A stretch of DNA of 64,000 nt from LH-M37 sp965602855. Its GTDB lineage: Bacteria; Pseudomonadota; Gammaproteobacteria; SZUA-229. The stretch lies in NCBI GenBank assembly GCA_965602855.1, contig CBFCZV010000002.1:1-64000 (forward strand), read 5' to 3'. Under the pieces are notes generated by a model. It was not told the origin of the DNA. It did no database searches and saw only the letters and a program-made list of their open reading frames with translations. Within the stretch, counting starts at the first letter, position 1. Each line of letters opens with the position of its first letter. Made by a program: the position numbers and the translations under genes. Shown one piece after another: positions 49,427 to 59,348 of the stretch.

Positions 49427-50339
49427 CGTTAAGCCAGTCTTTAGGTTTTAAATAGTAGTCGTAGAGTTCTGCTTCAGCGCTACCCGCTTTAGGCTTCCAG
49501 TCGTATTTAAAATGTACCACGGGTGGCAGTGACATCAGGATGGATTCTGTGCGGCCACCTGTTTGCAGACCAAACAAAGTGCCGCGGTCATAAACCAGAT
49601 TAAACTCAACGTAGCGGCCACGACGATAGAGCTGGAATTCTCGTTGAGCTTCGGTGTATTCGGTATCCTTTCTTCGCTGTACTATTGGCAAATAGGCTTT
49701 AAGATATTGTTCGCCAACACTACGGGTGAAATCAAAGCATAGATCAAAACCGCCTTCGTTTAAATCATCAAAAAACAAACCGCCGATACCGCGCTGCTCG
49801 TCACGGTGCTTGAGATAAAAATATTCATCGCACCATTTTTTATATTTTGGATAAACATCATCGCCAAAGGGTTGGCAGACTTGTTGTGTGGCTTGATGCC
49901 AGTGAATGCAGTCTTCCTTGTTGCCATAGTAAGGTGTCAGATCAAAACCACCGCCGAACCACCAGACGGGATAGCTGCCTTCTTTGCGGGCAATAAAAAA
50001 ACGTACATTGGCATGGGAAGTTGGCACATGTGGATTTTTGGGGTGAATAACCAGTGACACGCCCATGGCTTCAAATTCTCTACCCGCCAGTTCGGGGCGA
50101 TGTGAGGTTGCTGAGACGGGAAGTTTTCCACCAGTAACGTGAGAAAAATTAACGCCTGCCTGTTCAAATACAGCGCCATCGGTAAGAACACGGGTGATGC
50201 CACCGCCGCCATTATTTTCTCGTTGCCATTCATCGATAATGAAATTTCCCTGACCATCTTCTTCGGCGAGAGTTTCACAAATGTTTTTTTGCAGGCTGAG
50301 TAAAAAATCCTTCACGGCATTGATATCGGGTTGTGACAT
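49419..50339 (-). CDS. hemF: Oxygen-dependent coproporphyrinogen III oxidase
   Basis: A 306-residue haem enzyme requiring O2. FDLTPYYGNKEDCIHWHQ, GIGGLFFDDLNEGGFD, RRKDTEYTEAQREFQ and RYVEFNLVYDRGTLFGLQTG are hallmark regions. Its presence indicates aerobic haem synthesis. It lies 10 bp after tsaC in the LysM-dprA-smg-topA-tsaC-hemF run. Confidence 0.97.
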   Translation of the reverse strand: MSQPDINAVKDFLLSLQKNICETLAEEDGQGNFIIDEWQRENNGGGGITRVLTDGAVFEQAGVNFSHVTGGKLPVSATSHRPELAGREFEAMGVSLVIHPKNPHVPTSHANVRFFIARKEGSYPVWWFGGGFDLTPYYGNKEDCIHWHQATQQVCQPFGDDVYPKYKKWCDEYFYLKHRDEQRGIGGLFFDDLNEGGFDLCFDFTRSVGEQYLKAYLPIVQRRKDTEYTEAQREFQLYRRGRYVEFNLVYDRGTLFGLQTGGRTESILMSLPPVVHFKYDWKPKAGSAEAELYDYYLKPKDWLNAN

Positions 50340-50349
50340 GTTGTTGCTC

Positions 50350-50904
50350 TTATTGGCGTACAGTTTGAAGATTATCTAGTTTTTTGATGACTGAGGGCTG
50401 CCCGCTGAGATGGCGGTCATCAATTAATATGGTATCCACTTTACCATGAAAATATTTGTGTGCCTGCAATGCGTTGATAATCGTTTTTTTGCCGCTCAGG
50501 TTGGCGCTTGTTGAAACAATCGGGTGGACAAGTTGCTGGCAGAGTTCTGTGACTACAGGATGCTGGCTGATACGTATTGCTATGGTTCTTTGCTCATTAG
50601 TGAGCCAGTTGGGTAAAGAATCTTTTGCTGAAACAATCCAGCTGGTAGGGGTGTCTGTTTGAGTCAATTTGTTTTGTTCACTGGGCGCTAGCTCTTCAAT
50701 GTAATCCTTGAAAAGTTCAAGCGAATGACCAAGTAAAATCAGCCCTTTATCTGGTGCTCTTTGTTTGAGCCGGTTTAGCTCAGCGATAGCGTCAGGATTC
50801 ATCGGGTCGCAGCCAAGACCGTAAACGGTTTCAGTGGGATAGATAATGATCCCACCATGACGTATCTGGTGTGCTGCATGCTGGATGGCAAAGTGGCTCG
50901 CCAT
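50350..50904 (-). CDS. tsaC: L-threonylcarbamoyladenylate synthase
   Basis: A 184-residue Sua5/YciO/YrdC-fold enzyme that makes the intermediate for the t6A tRNA modification. GGIIIYPTETVYGLGCDP near residue 18 and STSANLSGKKT near 130 bind nucleotide and threonine. The short form without the Sua5 C-domain is TsaC. It is 9 bp after topA. Confidence 0.93.
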   Translation of the reverse strand: MASHFAIQHAAHQIRHGGIIIYPTETVYGLGCDPMNPDAIAELNRLKQRAPDKGLILLGHSLELFKDYIEELAPSEQNKLTQTDTPTSWIVSAKDSLPNWLTNEQRTIAIRISQHPVVTELCQQLVHPIVSTSANLSGKKTIINALQAHKYFHGKVDTILIDDRHLSGQPSVIKKLDNLQTVRQ

Positions 50905-50913
50905 AGTTATGGC

Positions 50914-53355
50914 TTATTTCTTCTTAACGGTTTTCTTTTTAGTTACCGCTTTTTTCTTTGTTGCTGTTTTCTTTTTTTTGATTTTTTTCTTGGTCGTTTT
51001 CTTTTTAGGGGGCTTTTTCTTAGCTGTTTTTTTCTTTGCAGCTTTCTTTTTTCGACCTTTGCGTTCAGGCGCCTCTGCCAGTAGTTTTTCGCATTCTTCC
51101 TGGGTTAGATCCTTTGGTTCTTTGTCCTTGGGTATTTTTGCGTTTTTCTCACCGTTGGTAATGTACGGGCCATAACGTCCGTTCAATACTTCTATGTCCG
51201 TGCCTTCAAAGCTCTTGATGTATTTGTTGGCATCAAATTCTTTTTTCGCAGCGACGAGTTCCATCGCCTGTTCAAGCGTGATGTTGTAGGGGTCGATGTT
51301 CTGATCCTGATACGCCTTGTTGATGGAAACGAATTTACTATCGTATTTAACGTAAGGTCCGAAGCGACCATAATTGGTTGAGATCTTTTCGCCGTCGGGT
51401 GAATCACCCAGTTCACGTGGCAATACGAACAAGCATTCGTAGTTGTCCATAGTGATTTCGTTCATTTTCATGCCGGGTTTTAGACTGGCAAAAGCCGGTT
51501 TTTCTTCGTCGTCTTTATCACCAATCTGCACGAACGGACCATAAGGGCCCATGCGAACGCTAATGGGTTTCTGTGTTTTAGGATCGGTGCCGATGTGGCG
51601 AGACTGTGCAACATCAGCACGGCTGACATTTTCGTCTATGTCGACACACTGTTCTTTGAACGGCGTCCAGAAATCTTTCAGTAACGGGATCCAGTCTTTT
51701 TCACCACGAGAAACGTTATCGAGTTCATCTTCGAGATTGGCGGTGAATTCGTAATCAACATACTGCCTGAAATGTTCGGTCAAAAAACCGTTAACAATGC
51801 GGCCGATGTCGGTCGGTGTGAAGCGCCGGCTTTCGAGTTCAACGTAACCACGGTTGACCAGTGTTGAAATAATATTGGCGTAAGTTGATGGGCGGCCGAT
51901 ACCAAACTCTTCCAGGGTTTTAACCAGACTGGCTTCAGAGAAGCGTGGTGGTGGCTCAGTGAAGTGCTGGCCATTTTTGATTTCCAGTAGCTTAACCTTT
52001 TCGCCTTCCGTGAGTTCGGGCAATAATTTTTCGTCATCATCCGCTTTGCTGTCATCAGCACCTTCCATGTATACAGACATGAATCCAGCGTGACGAATGG
52101 TAGAACCGTTAGCGCGGAATATATTGCCATCGCCACAGCCTAAATCAACGCGCACGGTATCCAGTGTGGCATGAATCATCTGGCAGGCCATAGTGCGTTT
52201 CCAAATTAGTTCGTAGAGTGCGAGCTGATCTGGTTTTAAATATTGTTTTAGGTCCTCGGGTGTATGTTTAACCGAAGTCGGGCGAATTGCCTCATGCGCT
52301 TCCTGTGCATTTTTTGATTTGTTTTTGAAAAAACGAGCTTCTTCTGGCAGATTGTCTTTGCCGTAGCGGTCGTTAATCAAGCCACGAATTTCATCCAGCG
52401 CTTCACTAGCGAGCATCAACGAGTCAGTACGCATGTAGGTAATCAAACCAACGGTTTCACCGCCGATGTTGATGCCTTCGTATAAGTTTTGCGCGGTACG
52501 CATGGTGCGTTGTGTAGTAAAACGAAGTTTACGCGCAGCTTCCTGCTGCATGGTCGAAGTGGTAAATGGAGGTGAAGGATTACGTTTACGTTGTTTCTTC
52601 TCAATCTTATTGATCGAGAGTTCACCATTTGCTGCAGCCAATAATGTATTGCGTGCTTTGGTTGCGCCTGCTTCATCAGTGATACTGAATTGCTTTATCT
52701 TTTCGTTCTCAAGTAGATTTAGTTTGCCCAGAAATTGTTGTTTGCCTTTGGCGACATCGGCTTCGATGGTCCAGTATTCCTGAGGATCAAATTCTTCTAT
52801 TTCTATTTGACGTTCAACAATCAGACGCAAGGCGGGACTTTGTACGCGCCCGGCTGATAAGCCACGTTGTACTTTTTTCCATAATAAAGGTGACAGGTTG
52901 AAACCCACCAGATAATCAAGCGCACGTCTGGCCAGATAAGCATTAACCAGATTTGTTGATAATTCTCGTGGTGAAGCGATGGCTTCTTTAATCGCGCGTT
53001 TAGTTACCTCGTTAAAGGCAACGCGAGATACATTAATATCATCAAGTAGACCTTTTTCTTTGAGCAGTTCAAATAAATGCCATGAAATCGCTTCTCCCTC
53101 GCGATCCAAATCAGTTGCGAGATAGAGGTTGTCTGCTTTCTTTAAAAACTTGATGATTTTTTCAACGTGTTTTTCATTACGTTCAATGAGCTGATACTTC
53201 ATTTCGAAGTCATGCTCAGTATCAACGGCGCCCTCTTTAGGGATGAGATCGCGGACGTGGCCATAGGAGGCGAGGACTTTAAAATCCTTGCCTAAATATT
53301 TTTCTATGGTTTTTGCTTTTGCGGGAGACTCAACAATAACAAGATTTTTGCTCAT
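50914..53355 (-). CDS. topA: DNA topoisomerase I
   Basis: An 813-residue type IA topoisomerase. The Toprim motif LVIVESPAKAKTIEKYLG starts the protein, DLDREGEAI is the metal site, GLITYMRTDS near residue 310 has the active-site Tyr, and the C-terminal topoisomerase repeats (RMGPYGPFVQIG, GRFGPYVKYD, GRYGPYITNGE) follow. No zinc fingers are seen; the tail after about residue 765 is a Lys-rich stretch of AKKKT-type repeats. The plus-strand shadow of that tail is hydrophobic and not a gene. Confidence 0.97.
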   Translation of the reverse strand: MSKNLVIVESPAKAKTIEKYLGKDFKVLASYGHVRDLIPKEGAVDTEHDFEMKYQLIERNEKHVEKIIKFLKKADNLYLATDLDREGEAISWHLFELLKEKGLLDDINVSRVAFNEVTKRAIKEAIASPRELSTNLVNAYLARRALDYLVGFNLSPLLWKKVQRGLSAGRVQSPALRLIVERQIEIEEFDPQEYWTIEADVAKGKQQFLGKLNLLENEKIKQFSITDEAGATKARNTLLAAANGELSINKIEKKQRKRNPSPPFTTSTMQQEAARKLRFTTQRTMRTAQNLYEGINIGGETVGLITYMRTDSLMLASEALDEIRGLINDRYGKDNLPEEARFFKNKSKNAQEAHEAIRPTSVKHTPEDLKQYLKPDQLALYELIWKRTMACQMIHATLDTVRVDLGCGDGNIFRANGSTIRHAGFMSVYMEGADDSKADDDEKLLPELTEGEKVKLLEIKNGQHFTEPPPRFSEASLVKTLEEFGIGRPSTYANIISTLVNRGYVELESRRFTPTDIGRIVNGFLTEHFRQYVDYEFTANLEDELDNVSRGEKDWIPLLKDFWTPFKEQCVDIDENVSRADVAQSRHIGTDPKTQKPISVRMGPYGPFVQIGDKDDEEKPAFASLKPGMKMNEITMDNYECLFVLPRELGDSPDGEKISTNYGRFGPYVKYDSKFVSINKAYQDQNIDPYNITLEQAMELVAAKKEFDANKYIKSFEGTDIEVLNGRYGPYITNGEKNAKIPKDKEPKDLTQEECEKLLAEAPERKGRKKKAAKKKTAKKKPPKKKTTKKKIKKKKTATKKKAVTKKKTVKKK

Positions 53356-53394
53356 TTGGGGGGCTACACAGTTGGTTGATTAGAGATGCAGGAA

Positions 53395-53874
53395 TTACTG
53401 AATAAAGTCGACAACTTCATTGAAAACTAAACCTTCCATCCAGGCAAAGGCATTTTCTTCACCGGGGTGAGTATGAAGTACGATCATAACAATCCATTTA
53501 AGTTGTTCGATATCCAGTGGGTGTTCAAGCGCCATGATACGGTCTAGCACCAGTTCACGAGTTACTGGTGTGAGAATATCGGACTGCTCAAGATACATGA
53601 GAAAACCAATAGATTCATCATCAAGAATGTTTTTTTCAAAGTCGCTAAAAATACGAATGCTATTCGTATTAGCGGGTATGTGATCCTGACCCTCACGAAG
53701 AGTTGCCAGATCTTCCAGCCAGTTAAAGGCCTGATCGATTTCCTGATGCTGAAAACCAACCTCTTCCAGTCTGATTTGTATGTCGTTGCGCTCGTCTATA
53801 TTCTCATTGTCTTCACCGAGATATTCTTCAAAGAGAAACATCAGTACATCGACGACGGATTGTTTAATCAACAT
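53395..53874 (-). CDS. smg: Smg family protein (DUF494)
   Basis: A 159-residue small acidic protein of the Smg/DUF494 family, always found with dprA and topA in gammaproteobacteria. VDVLMFLFEEYLGEDNE and LVFNEVVDFIQ at the ends match. Its function is not established. Confidence 0.88.
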   Translation of the reverse strand: MLIKQSVVDVLMFLFEEYLGEDNENIDERNDIQIRLEEVGFQHQEIDQAFNWLEDLATLREGQDHIPANTNSIRIFSDFEKNILDDESIGFLMYLEQSDILTPVTRELVLDRIMALEHPLDIEQLKWIVMIVLHTHPGEENAFAWMEGLVFNEVVDFIQ

Positions 53875-53919
53875 GATTTTCTATATATCCACTTGTTATA
53901 GAGTGTGATTCAGCAGGTG

Positions 53920-55020
53920 CTATTGTACACGCGTATACCTGCCGCCTTCATTCACAACGCTGCCCTCAAGTTCCATAATTAACAACATGGAAGCGACTTC
54001 GGCAGCCGAAAAACCGCTGCAATCGACGAGTTCATCAATGGCAGTGGCTTCATATTGCAGGCATTTGAGCAGTTTTTGGTGATCGGGGTCAAGTGTCTGC
54101 TCATTTTTCTCACTATTTAGTGGTTCTGCCGAGGGTGTAATCTCTGTTGGTAGGTGGGGTCGCAACTCTTCAATGATGTCTTCAGCGGTCTCGACCAGCT
54201 TGGCGCCCTGACGTATCAATTGGTGGCAGCCACGGGATAAGGGGTTGTGGATGGAGCCGGGGATGGCAAAGACTTCTCGGTTTTGTTCCAGTGCGTGTTT
54301 GGCGGTAATCAGGGAGCCGCTTTTGAGAGCGGCCTCAACCACCAGTGTGCCCAGTGACAGGCCGCTGATAATGCGATTCCGTCTAGGGAACAGGCCCTTA
54401 TGAGGTTCGGTGCCAATAGGAACTTCAGAGACCACTGCGCCGTGGTTGGCAATTTCTTCAGCCAGGGCGCGATGGACGGCAGGGTAGACGATATCCAGTC
54501 CATGGGCGACCAGCGCGACTGTGCTGGCAATTCCCTGTAAAGCACCCTGATGACTAGCGCCATCAATACCGCGTGCCAGCCCGCTGGTAATGGTGATGCC
54601 TGAGTTGGAAAGGTGTTTGGCAAAATCGCTGGCGGTTCTTTTTCCAGCGGCGGTAGGGTTACGGCTACCTACCATGGCTAATTGTGGCTGGCGCAGGTAA
54701 TCGGGGTCGCCACGCACAAACAGCACGGGCGGTGGCTGGCTGATGGATTTTAGTTGCTGTGGGTATCGTGGATCGAGCAGGGTAATGATGTGGTGATTAT
54801 CTGAAGATTCGGCCCATTCGATGTCGGTTTGTACAGCATCGAGGTCGGGTTGCTGAATGGCGGTAATCGTTTGTTTATTGAAGCCCAGATCGGACAGCTT
54901 TGAGCTGTTGGTGGCCAGAATTTTTTCAGGTAGCCCGAATGTGCTCAGCAGTTTGTGAACGCCTGCAACGCCGAGTCCAGTGGCGTGAAGTAAGATAAGC
55001 CAGTTTTTGACATTATTCAT
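53920..55020 (-). CDS. dprA: DNA-processing protein DprA
   Basis: A 366-residue single-strand DNA-binding protein that loads RecA during natural transformation. The Rossmann-like core shows MVGSRNPTAAGKRTASDFA, TSGLARGIDGASHQGAL, LSLGTLVVEAALKSGSLITA and EVFAIPGSIHNPLSRGCHQLI. The N-terminal SAM-like and C-terminal winged helix domains are both present. It may function with comF in this window, although type IV pilus and comEA genes are not here. Confidence 0.95.
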   Translation of the reverse strand: MNNVKNWLILLHATGLGVAGVHKLLSTFGLPEKILATNSSKLSDLGFNKQTITAIQQPDLDAVQTDIEWAESSDNHHIITLLDPRYPQQLKSISQPPPVLFVRGDPDYLRQPQLAMVGSRNPTAAGKRTASDFAKHLSNSGITITSGLARGIDGASHQGALQGIASTVALVAHGLDIVYPAVHRALAEEIANHGAVVSEVPIGTEPHKGLFPRRNRIISGLSLGTLVVEAALKSGSLITAKHALEQNREVFAIPGSIHNPLSRGCHQLIRQGAKLVETAEDIIEELRPHLPTEITPSAEPLNSEKNEQTLDPDHQKLLKCLQYEATAIDELVDCSGFSAAEVASMLLIMELEGSVVNEGGRYTRVQ

Positions 55021-55050
55021 CCCTGAAAAAATGTTCCGCTATATATCTGG

Positions 55051-56292
55051 CTATTGCGGTGTGACAACAGTGTCGTGATTATTGATAACGAGGGTCGATT
55101 CTAAAATCAGGCCATAACTTACCTTGTCAAAAGTGCGGAAAATCATCATTAAACCACTGCGTTTTTCTGGTAGCTTAACCTTACCGCGCTTTCTAGGATC
55201 AAAGTGATCTTTAACCATTTCTCCTGATGATTGGGTTTCAAGTAAGTGACCGACTTGAAGGCCATTGCGGTTACCGCGGTTAATAACAGCAATCTGGTAT
55301 TTAGCAATGCCGAACAGAGCGTCGGATAGAGAAATAATCTGTCCTTTTACATCATGATCAGGTGTTCGAGGATAATACAGGTTATTTATCTTACTTTTAT
55401 CAACAGGCAATAAACGGTCGCCTATTAGTACTTCGCGCTCGGTGAAAGTGAGTTGTGCAGTAGCTGGGTCGTCATATTTTTTAATATGAGCTTCGCCTGC
55501 ATAAATAGCCTCAAAGCCAAAAATTTCGTCAGTTTCAGGATCAACGAGTTCATCGCCAGGGCGGAAGACAGTAAAGCGAACGCGTTCTTTGTCCAGTTCA
55601 CCACGAACATAAATGGTATTGTCCTGACCCATAATTAAATGATTGTCATCACTAGCTATAATATAGGGTGCATTTTCCAGTTCCTCTTTGGTGACTACAC
55701 GAGGTTTGGTCAGAAATTGACGTATGGCATCGCCTGGAATAGTGACAACACTAGCATCTAAGCCCTGTTTACGGATGGTAGGGCTGAGTTTTACTATGCG
55801 TAAATATTTTTCATCTCTTTCTACGGTGCGTGCAGTGTGAGTTACTTTTTGCTGAGCGGTTCCCTCAACCACAATTTGTGGCTGTCCATCGATGTAGATA
55901 AGTGTCAATACATCACCAGGGTAAATTAGATGTGGATTTTCAACCTGACGGTTTTTGTGCCAGATTTCGGGCCAGAACCAGGGGTCTCTCAGGAATTGAC
56001 TGGAAATATCCCATAAAGTATCGCCTTTTTTTACTGTGTATTGGCGTGGATGGCTTTGTTTTACGCGAATAGTGCTGTGCTTCTGATCGCTATTTTCGGT
56101 TTCTTCTGACAAGGGTTCCTGCTGATTTTCTGTAATAATATCAGGATCTTGCTGGGTAAGATCTTGTTCGGTACTGATCTGAGAGTGATCAGGTTTGCGT
56201 TTAGCCGGGAATGAACAGGCAGATACGCCTGCAACCAGTAAACAGGTTACAATTAGACGCAGGTATTTGGTAAAGATGGTGGGTGTGTTCAT
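55051..56292 (-). CDS. LysM-domain lipoprotein
   Basis: A 413-residue envelope protein. The signal peptide ends in a lipobox (VSAC, Cys26). A LysM at about 84-135 (YTVKKGDTLWDISSQFLRD, IYPGDVLTLIYIDG) binds peptidoglycan. The rest (140-413) is a beta-rich domain with FRPGDELVDPET, NRGNRNGLQVGHLLE and GLMMIFRTFDKVSYGLI. This is the conserved LysM protein upstream of dprA in gammaproteobacteria; the role is unassigned. Confidence 0.9.
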   Translation of the reverse strand: MNTPTIFTKYLRLIVTCLLVAGVSACSFPAKRKPDHSQISTEQDLTQQDPDIITENQQEPLSEETENSDQKHSTIRVKQSHPRQYTVKKGDTLWDISSQFLRDPWFWPEIWHKNRQVENPHLIYPGDVLTLIYIDGQPQIVVEGTAQQKVTHTARTVERDEKYLRIVKLSPTIRKQGLDASVVTIPGDAIRQFLTKPRVVTKEELENAPYIIASDDNHLIMGQDNTIYVRGELDKERVRFTVFRPGDELVDPETDEIFGFEAIYAGEAHIKKYDDPATAQLTFTEREVLIGDRLLPVDKSKINNLYYPRTPDHDVKGQIISLSDALFGIAKYQIAVINRGNRNGLQVGHLLETQSSGEMVKDHFDPRKRGKVKLPEKRSGLMMIFRTFDKVSYGLILESTLVINNHDTVVTPQ

Positions 56293-56431
56293 TGTTGTTT
56301 TATGCCCCAGTATTTTCCCTGAAATTATCCGTTGTTATCAACAGTTTAGCTGATAAACTTCGATTTATTAAGTAAGTTTGCAAAGATTTTAGCAGAAATC
56401 CCGAAACTAGCTCTTATCTGAAGAAATTAAT

Positions 56432-56944
56432 ATGGCACAACTCGAAATATTGCATTACCCGGATGACCGTTTGCGTAAGCAGGCGAAACCGGTTGAAAAA
56501 TTTGATAGTGAAATCCTAAAGCTGGTCGATGATATGTTTGAAACCATGTATGAGGCTCCGGGTATTGGTCTGGCCGCGACGCAGGTGAATGTTCATCAGC
56601 AGGTGATTGTGATTGATATCAGTCCAGAGAAAGATCAGCCGCTGTGCTTGATTAATCCTGAGATTATAGAAAGCAGTGGTGAAGAGATCTCCGCTGAAGA
56701 AGGCTGCCTTTCGGTGCCGGATATTTACGATAAGGTGCAGCGAGACGAGCGTGTTACCGTTAAAGCCTTCGACCAGCATGGTAAAGAATTCACCTTGCAG
56801 GCGGCTGAATTACTGGCGGTTTGTATTCAGCACGAAATGGATCATCTTCAGGGCAAGTTGTTCGTTGATTATCTGTCGCCGCTCAAGCAGCAAAGATACA
56901 GAAAAAAACTTGAGAAGAATCGCCGACTCAATGTGACGGTTTAA
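56432..56944 (+). CDS. def: Peptide deformylase
   Basis: A 170-residue metalloenzyme that removes the formyl group from nascent proteins. All three motifs are intact: GIGLAATQ near residue 45, EGCLSVP near 89 and QHEMDHLQG near 132, which supply Gln, Cys and two His. It is the first gene of def-fmt-rsmB-trkA-trkH, divergent from dprA. Confidence 0.97.
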   Translation: MAQLEILHYPDDRLRKQAKPVEKFDSEILKLVDDMFETMYEAPGIGLAATQVNVHQQVIVIDISPEKDQPLCLINPEIIESSGEEISAEEGCLSVPDIYDKVQRDERVTVKAFDQHGKEFTLQAAELLAVCIQHEMDHLQGKLFVDYLSPLKQQRYRKKLEKNRRLNVTV

Positions 56945-56949
56945 TTACT

Positions 56950-57906
56950 GTGACAGGTTCTATTCGAATTATTTATGCAGGAACACCGGACTTTGCCGTT
57001 GCGCCGTTAGTCGCGCTAATTGATGCGGGTTATAACGTAGTTGCGGTTTACACCCAGCCAGACCGCCCCGCTGGGCGAGGTCGTGAGCCAAGGCCTTCAC
57101 CGATTAAACAAAAAGCACTTGAGCACACTATTCCTGTATTTCAGCCCGAAACGCTGAAATCTGAAGATGACCAAAAAGCGTTAAGTGATTTAAATTCTGA
57201 TCTGATGATCGTTACCGCCTATGGCCTACTGTTGCCCAAAGCCGTGCTCGATATGCCGCGTTTGGGTTGTATTAATGTGCATGCTTCCCTGTTGCCGCGA
57301 TGGCGTGGTGCTGCGCCGATTCAACGGGCAATTCTGGCGGGTGATAAACAGACCGGTATTACCATTATGCAAATGGATGAAGGACTGGATACGGGTGACA
57401 TGCTGGCAGAGCAGATCTGTGATATCCGACATGATGATACTGGTTCAAATCTGCACGATCGTCTAATGGCAATGGGAGCAGACATTTTATTAGAAATGCT
57501 GCCCGATTTTATCGAAGGTAAAATTACGCCGCAGAAACAGGATGATACGCAGGCGAACTACGCCAGCAAGCTGAGTAAACAGGAAGCTGAAATCAACTGG
57601 TCATTATCGGCGGAACAAATTCACCGTAGCGTACTTGCCTACAATGCCTGGCCAGTGGCGTTTACGCACTGGCAGAAAAAGAACAAACAGGATGTATTGC
57701 GCGTCTGGCAGTCTAAAGTGCTGGATCAGTCTTCGACAAAAATGGCGGGTACGGTTTTAAGCTGTGGTAAAGAAGGCGTCGATGTAGCGACTGGTGAAGG
57801 TGTGCTGTGTTTATTGCAGGTACAGCCATCAGGTAAGAAAGCTATGGCTGCTTCGGACTTTGCCAATGCGCATCATCTTGATGGCCAAGTACTGGGCAGG
57901 GAGTAA
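56950..57906 (+). CDS. fmt: Methionyl-tRNA formyltransferase
   Basis: A 318-residue enzyme that formylates initiator tRNA. HASLLPRWRGAAPIQRAIL near residue 110 carries the catalytic His and Asn region, GITIMQMDEGLDTGDML follows, and the C-terminal tRNA-binding domain is present. The start is GTG at 56950, 5 bp after def. Confidence 0.96.
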   Translation: MTGSIRIIYAGTPDFAVAPLVALIDAGYNVVAVYTQPDRPAGRGREPRPSPIKQKALEHTIPVFQPETLKSEDDQKALSDLNSDLMIVTAYGLLLPKAVLDMPRLGCINVHASLLPRWRGAAPIQRAILAGDKQTGITIMQMDEGLDTGDMLAEQICDIRHDDTGSNLHDRLMAMGADILLEMLPDFIEGKITPQKQDDTQANYASKLSKQEAEINWSLSAEQIHRSVLAYNAWPVAFTHWQKKNKQDVLRVWQSKVLDQSSTKMAGTVLSCGKEGVDVATGEGVLCLLQVQPSGKKAMAASDFANAHHLDGQVLGRE

Positions 57907-57911
57907 GGCGT

Positions 57912-59249
57912 ATCGCCAGACAAAATAAAAAACAACAGAAGCCCGTTTCTGCCAGACAGGTTGCACTAGAAATATTGCAGCAGGTTTTAATAAAAGGTCG
58001 TTCTCTAGTCGTCGCTAAATCAGCAGCAGACGTTTTAGAAAGCCGTGATCGTGGATTGGCGATGGAATTGGTTAACGGTGTTTTGCGTTGGCACTGGAAA
58101 CTCAATTTTTTACTCAATCAATTCTTAAAAAAACCGTTACGCAATAAAGATCACGATGTAAAACTTTTGCTGCTGATGGCTTTGTACGAGCTGGTCGAGC
58201 TAAACACGCCGGATTATGCGGTGGTCAATGAAGCGGTCAGTGCGAGCAAGGTGCTGGGAAAGCAATGGGCGAAAGCCATGATCAACGGCGTGTTGCGTAA
58301 CTTTATCCGTGACCAGGAAACTGTCCTGAAAAAAATGGAATCGAATCAGGAGGCGTATTATTCACATCCTTACTGGTTGATTGCTTTATTAAAGAAAGAC
58401 TGGCCAGATCGCTGGCAGGCAATTTTGGATGCCAATAATCAACGCCCGCCTTTATGGTTACGAGTAAATGCGGCACAAAATAAAACCGAAGCTTATAAAT
58501 CCTTGCTAGAAGAACAGGGCTTACCTTCATCGCAGCATTCTTCTGCATTACAGGCTTTAAAACTGGAGCAGGGTGTAGATGTAACTTGTTTGCCAGGCTT
58601 TGCTCAGGGCACAGTTTCGGTGCAGGATGCCGGTGCTCAGTTTGCAGCAGCATTACTTGATGTTCAAAAAGGTCAACGTGTGCTGGACTTATGCGCAGCA
58701 CCGGGTGGTAAAACCTGCCATGTGCTTGAGCTTGAAAAAGAAATTGAAATGATTGCGGTTGAACTCGAAGAAAAACGTATGTCTCGGGTTAAAGAAAACC
58801 TGAGCCGTTTAAATTTAGAAGCAGAGTTAATCGTCGCCGATGCCAGTGAGGACTCATGGTGGGATGGAAAGCAATTTGATCGCATCATGGTAGATGCGCC
58901 CTGTTCTTCTACTGGTGTAATTCGTCGTCATCCAGATATAAAAGTGCTGCGTTGGGAAGAAGACATAAAATCATTAGCTGAGATTCAGCAGAAAATTCTT
59001 CAACAGGCCTGGCAGATGCTGGCACCTGGCGGCAGACTTTTATACGTCACTTGCTCGGTGCTACGTCAGGAAAATGAAGCACAGATTGCCAACCTGTTAG
59101 CAACGCAAAACAATGTTGTTGAGCTGGATCTAATCGAAGAAGGTTCAAGTGAATGGGGGGTTGCCTGCAAACACGGTCGCCAGTTATTACCGGGTGAGCA
59201 TGATACCGATGGCTTCTATTTTTGTGCTCTGAGCAAGTCTGAATCTTAA
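57912..59249 (+). CDS. rsmB: 16S rRNA m5C967 methyltransferase, start codon uncertain
   Basis: A 445-residue protein if started at ATC 57912. The N-terminal NusB-like domain is followed by the Rossmann methyltransferase with DLCAAPGGKTCH, VDAPCSSTGVIRRHPD (catalytic Cys) and VTCSVLRQENE (second Cys). No ATG, GTG or TTG precedes 57975 in frame. The TTG at 57975 would cut off ARQVALEIL, part of the first conserved helix. ATC at 57912 would give ARQNKKQQKPVSARQVALEI after the initiator, a typical RsmB start, with GGGAG 9 bases upstream. ATC is a rare initiator, so the start remains open. Confidence 0.9.
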   Translation: MARQNKKQQKPVSARQVALEILQQVLIKGRSLVVAKSAADVLESRDRGLAMELVNGVLRWHWKLNFLLNQFLKKPLRNKDHDVKLLLLMALYELVELNTPDYAVVNEAVSASKVLGKQWAKAMINGVLRNFIRDQETVLKKMESNQEAYYSHPYWLIALLKKDWPDRWQAILDANNQRPPLWLRVNAAQNKTEAYKSLLEEQGLPSSQHSSALQALKLEQGVDVTCLPGFAQGTVSVQDAGAQFAAALLDVQKGQRVLDLCAAPGGKTCHVLELEKEIEMIAVELEEKRMSRVKENLSRLNLEAELIVADASEDSWWDGKQFDRIMVDAPCSSTGVIRRHPDIKVLRWEEDIKSLAEIQQKILQQAWQMLAPGGRLLYVTCSVLRQENEAQIANLLATQNNVVELDLIEEGSSEWGVACKHGRQLLPGEHDTDGFYFCALSKSES

Positions 59250-59348
59250 TAGGCTGTATTTCTGTATGGAAGGGCGTAAACTTCGCGCCATACAGGGCTT
59301 GAAGTTTGTTTGAGCATTTAATTCGGTTTTTTTGCGTGAAATAAGATC

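Noticed and set aside
50885..51175. 96-residue Phe/Leu-rich plus-strand ORF that looks like a membrane protein
   Set aside because: It is the complement of the Lys-rich tail of topA (AAG/AAA read as CTT/TTT). No ribosome site and no homology beyond low complexity.
59262..59295. CTGTATGG/CCATACAG hairpin between rsmB and trkA
   Set aside because: It has no T-run and a large loop; it could be a weak regulatory structure, but nothing else supports a function.
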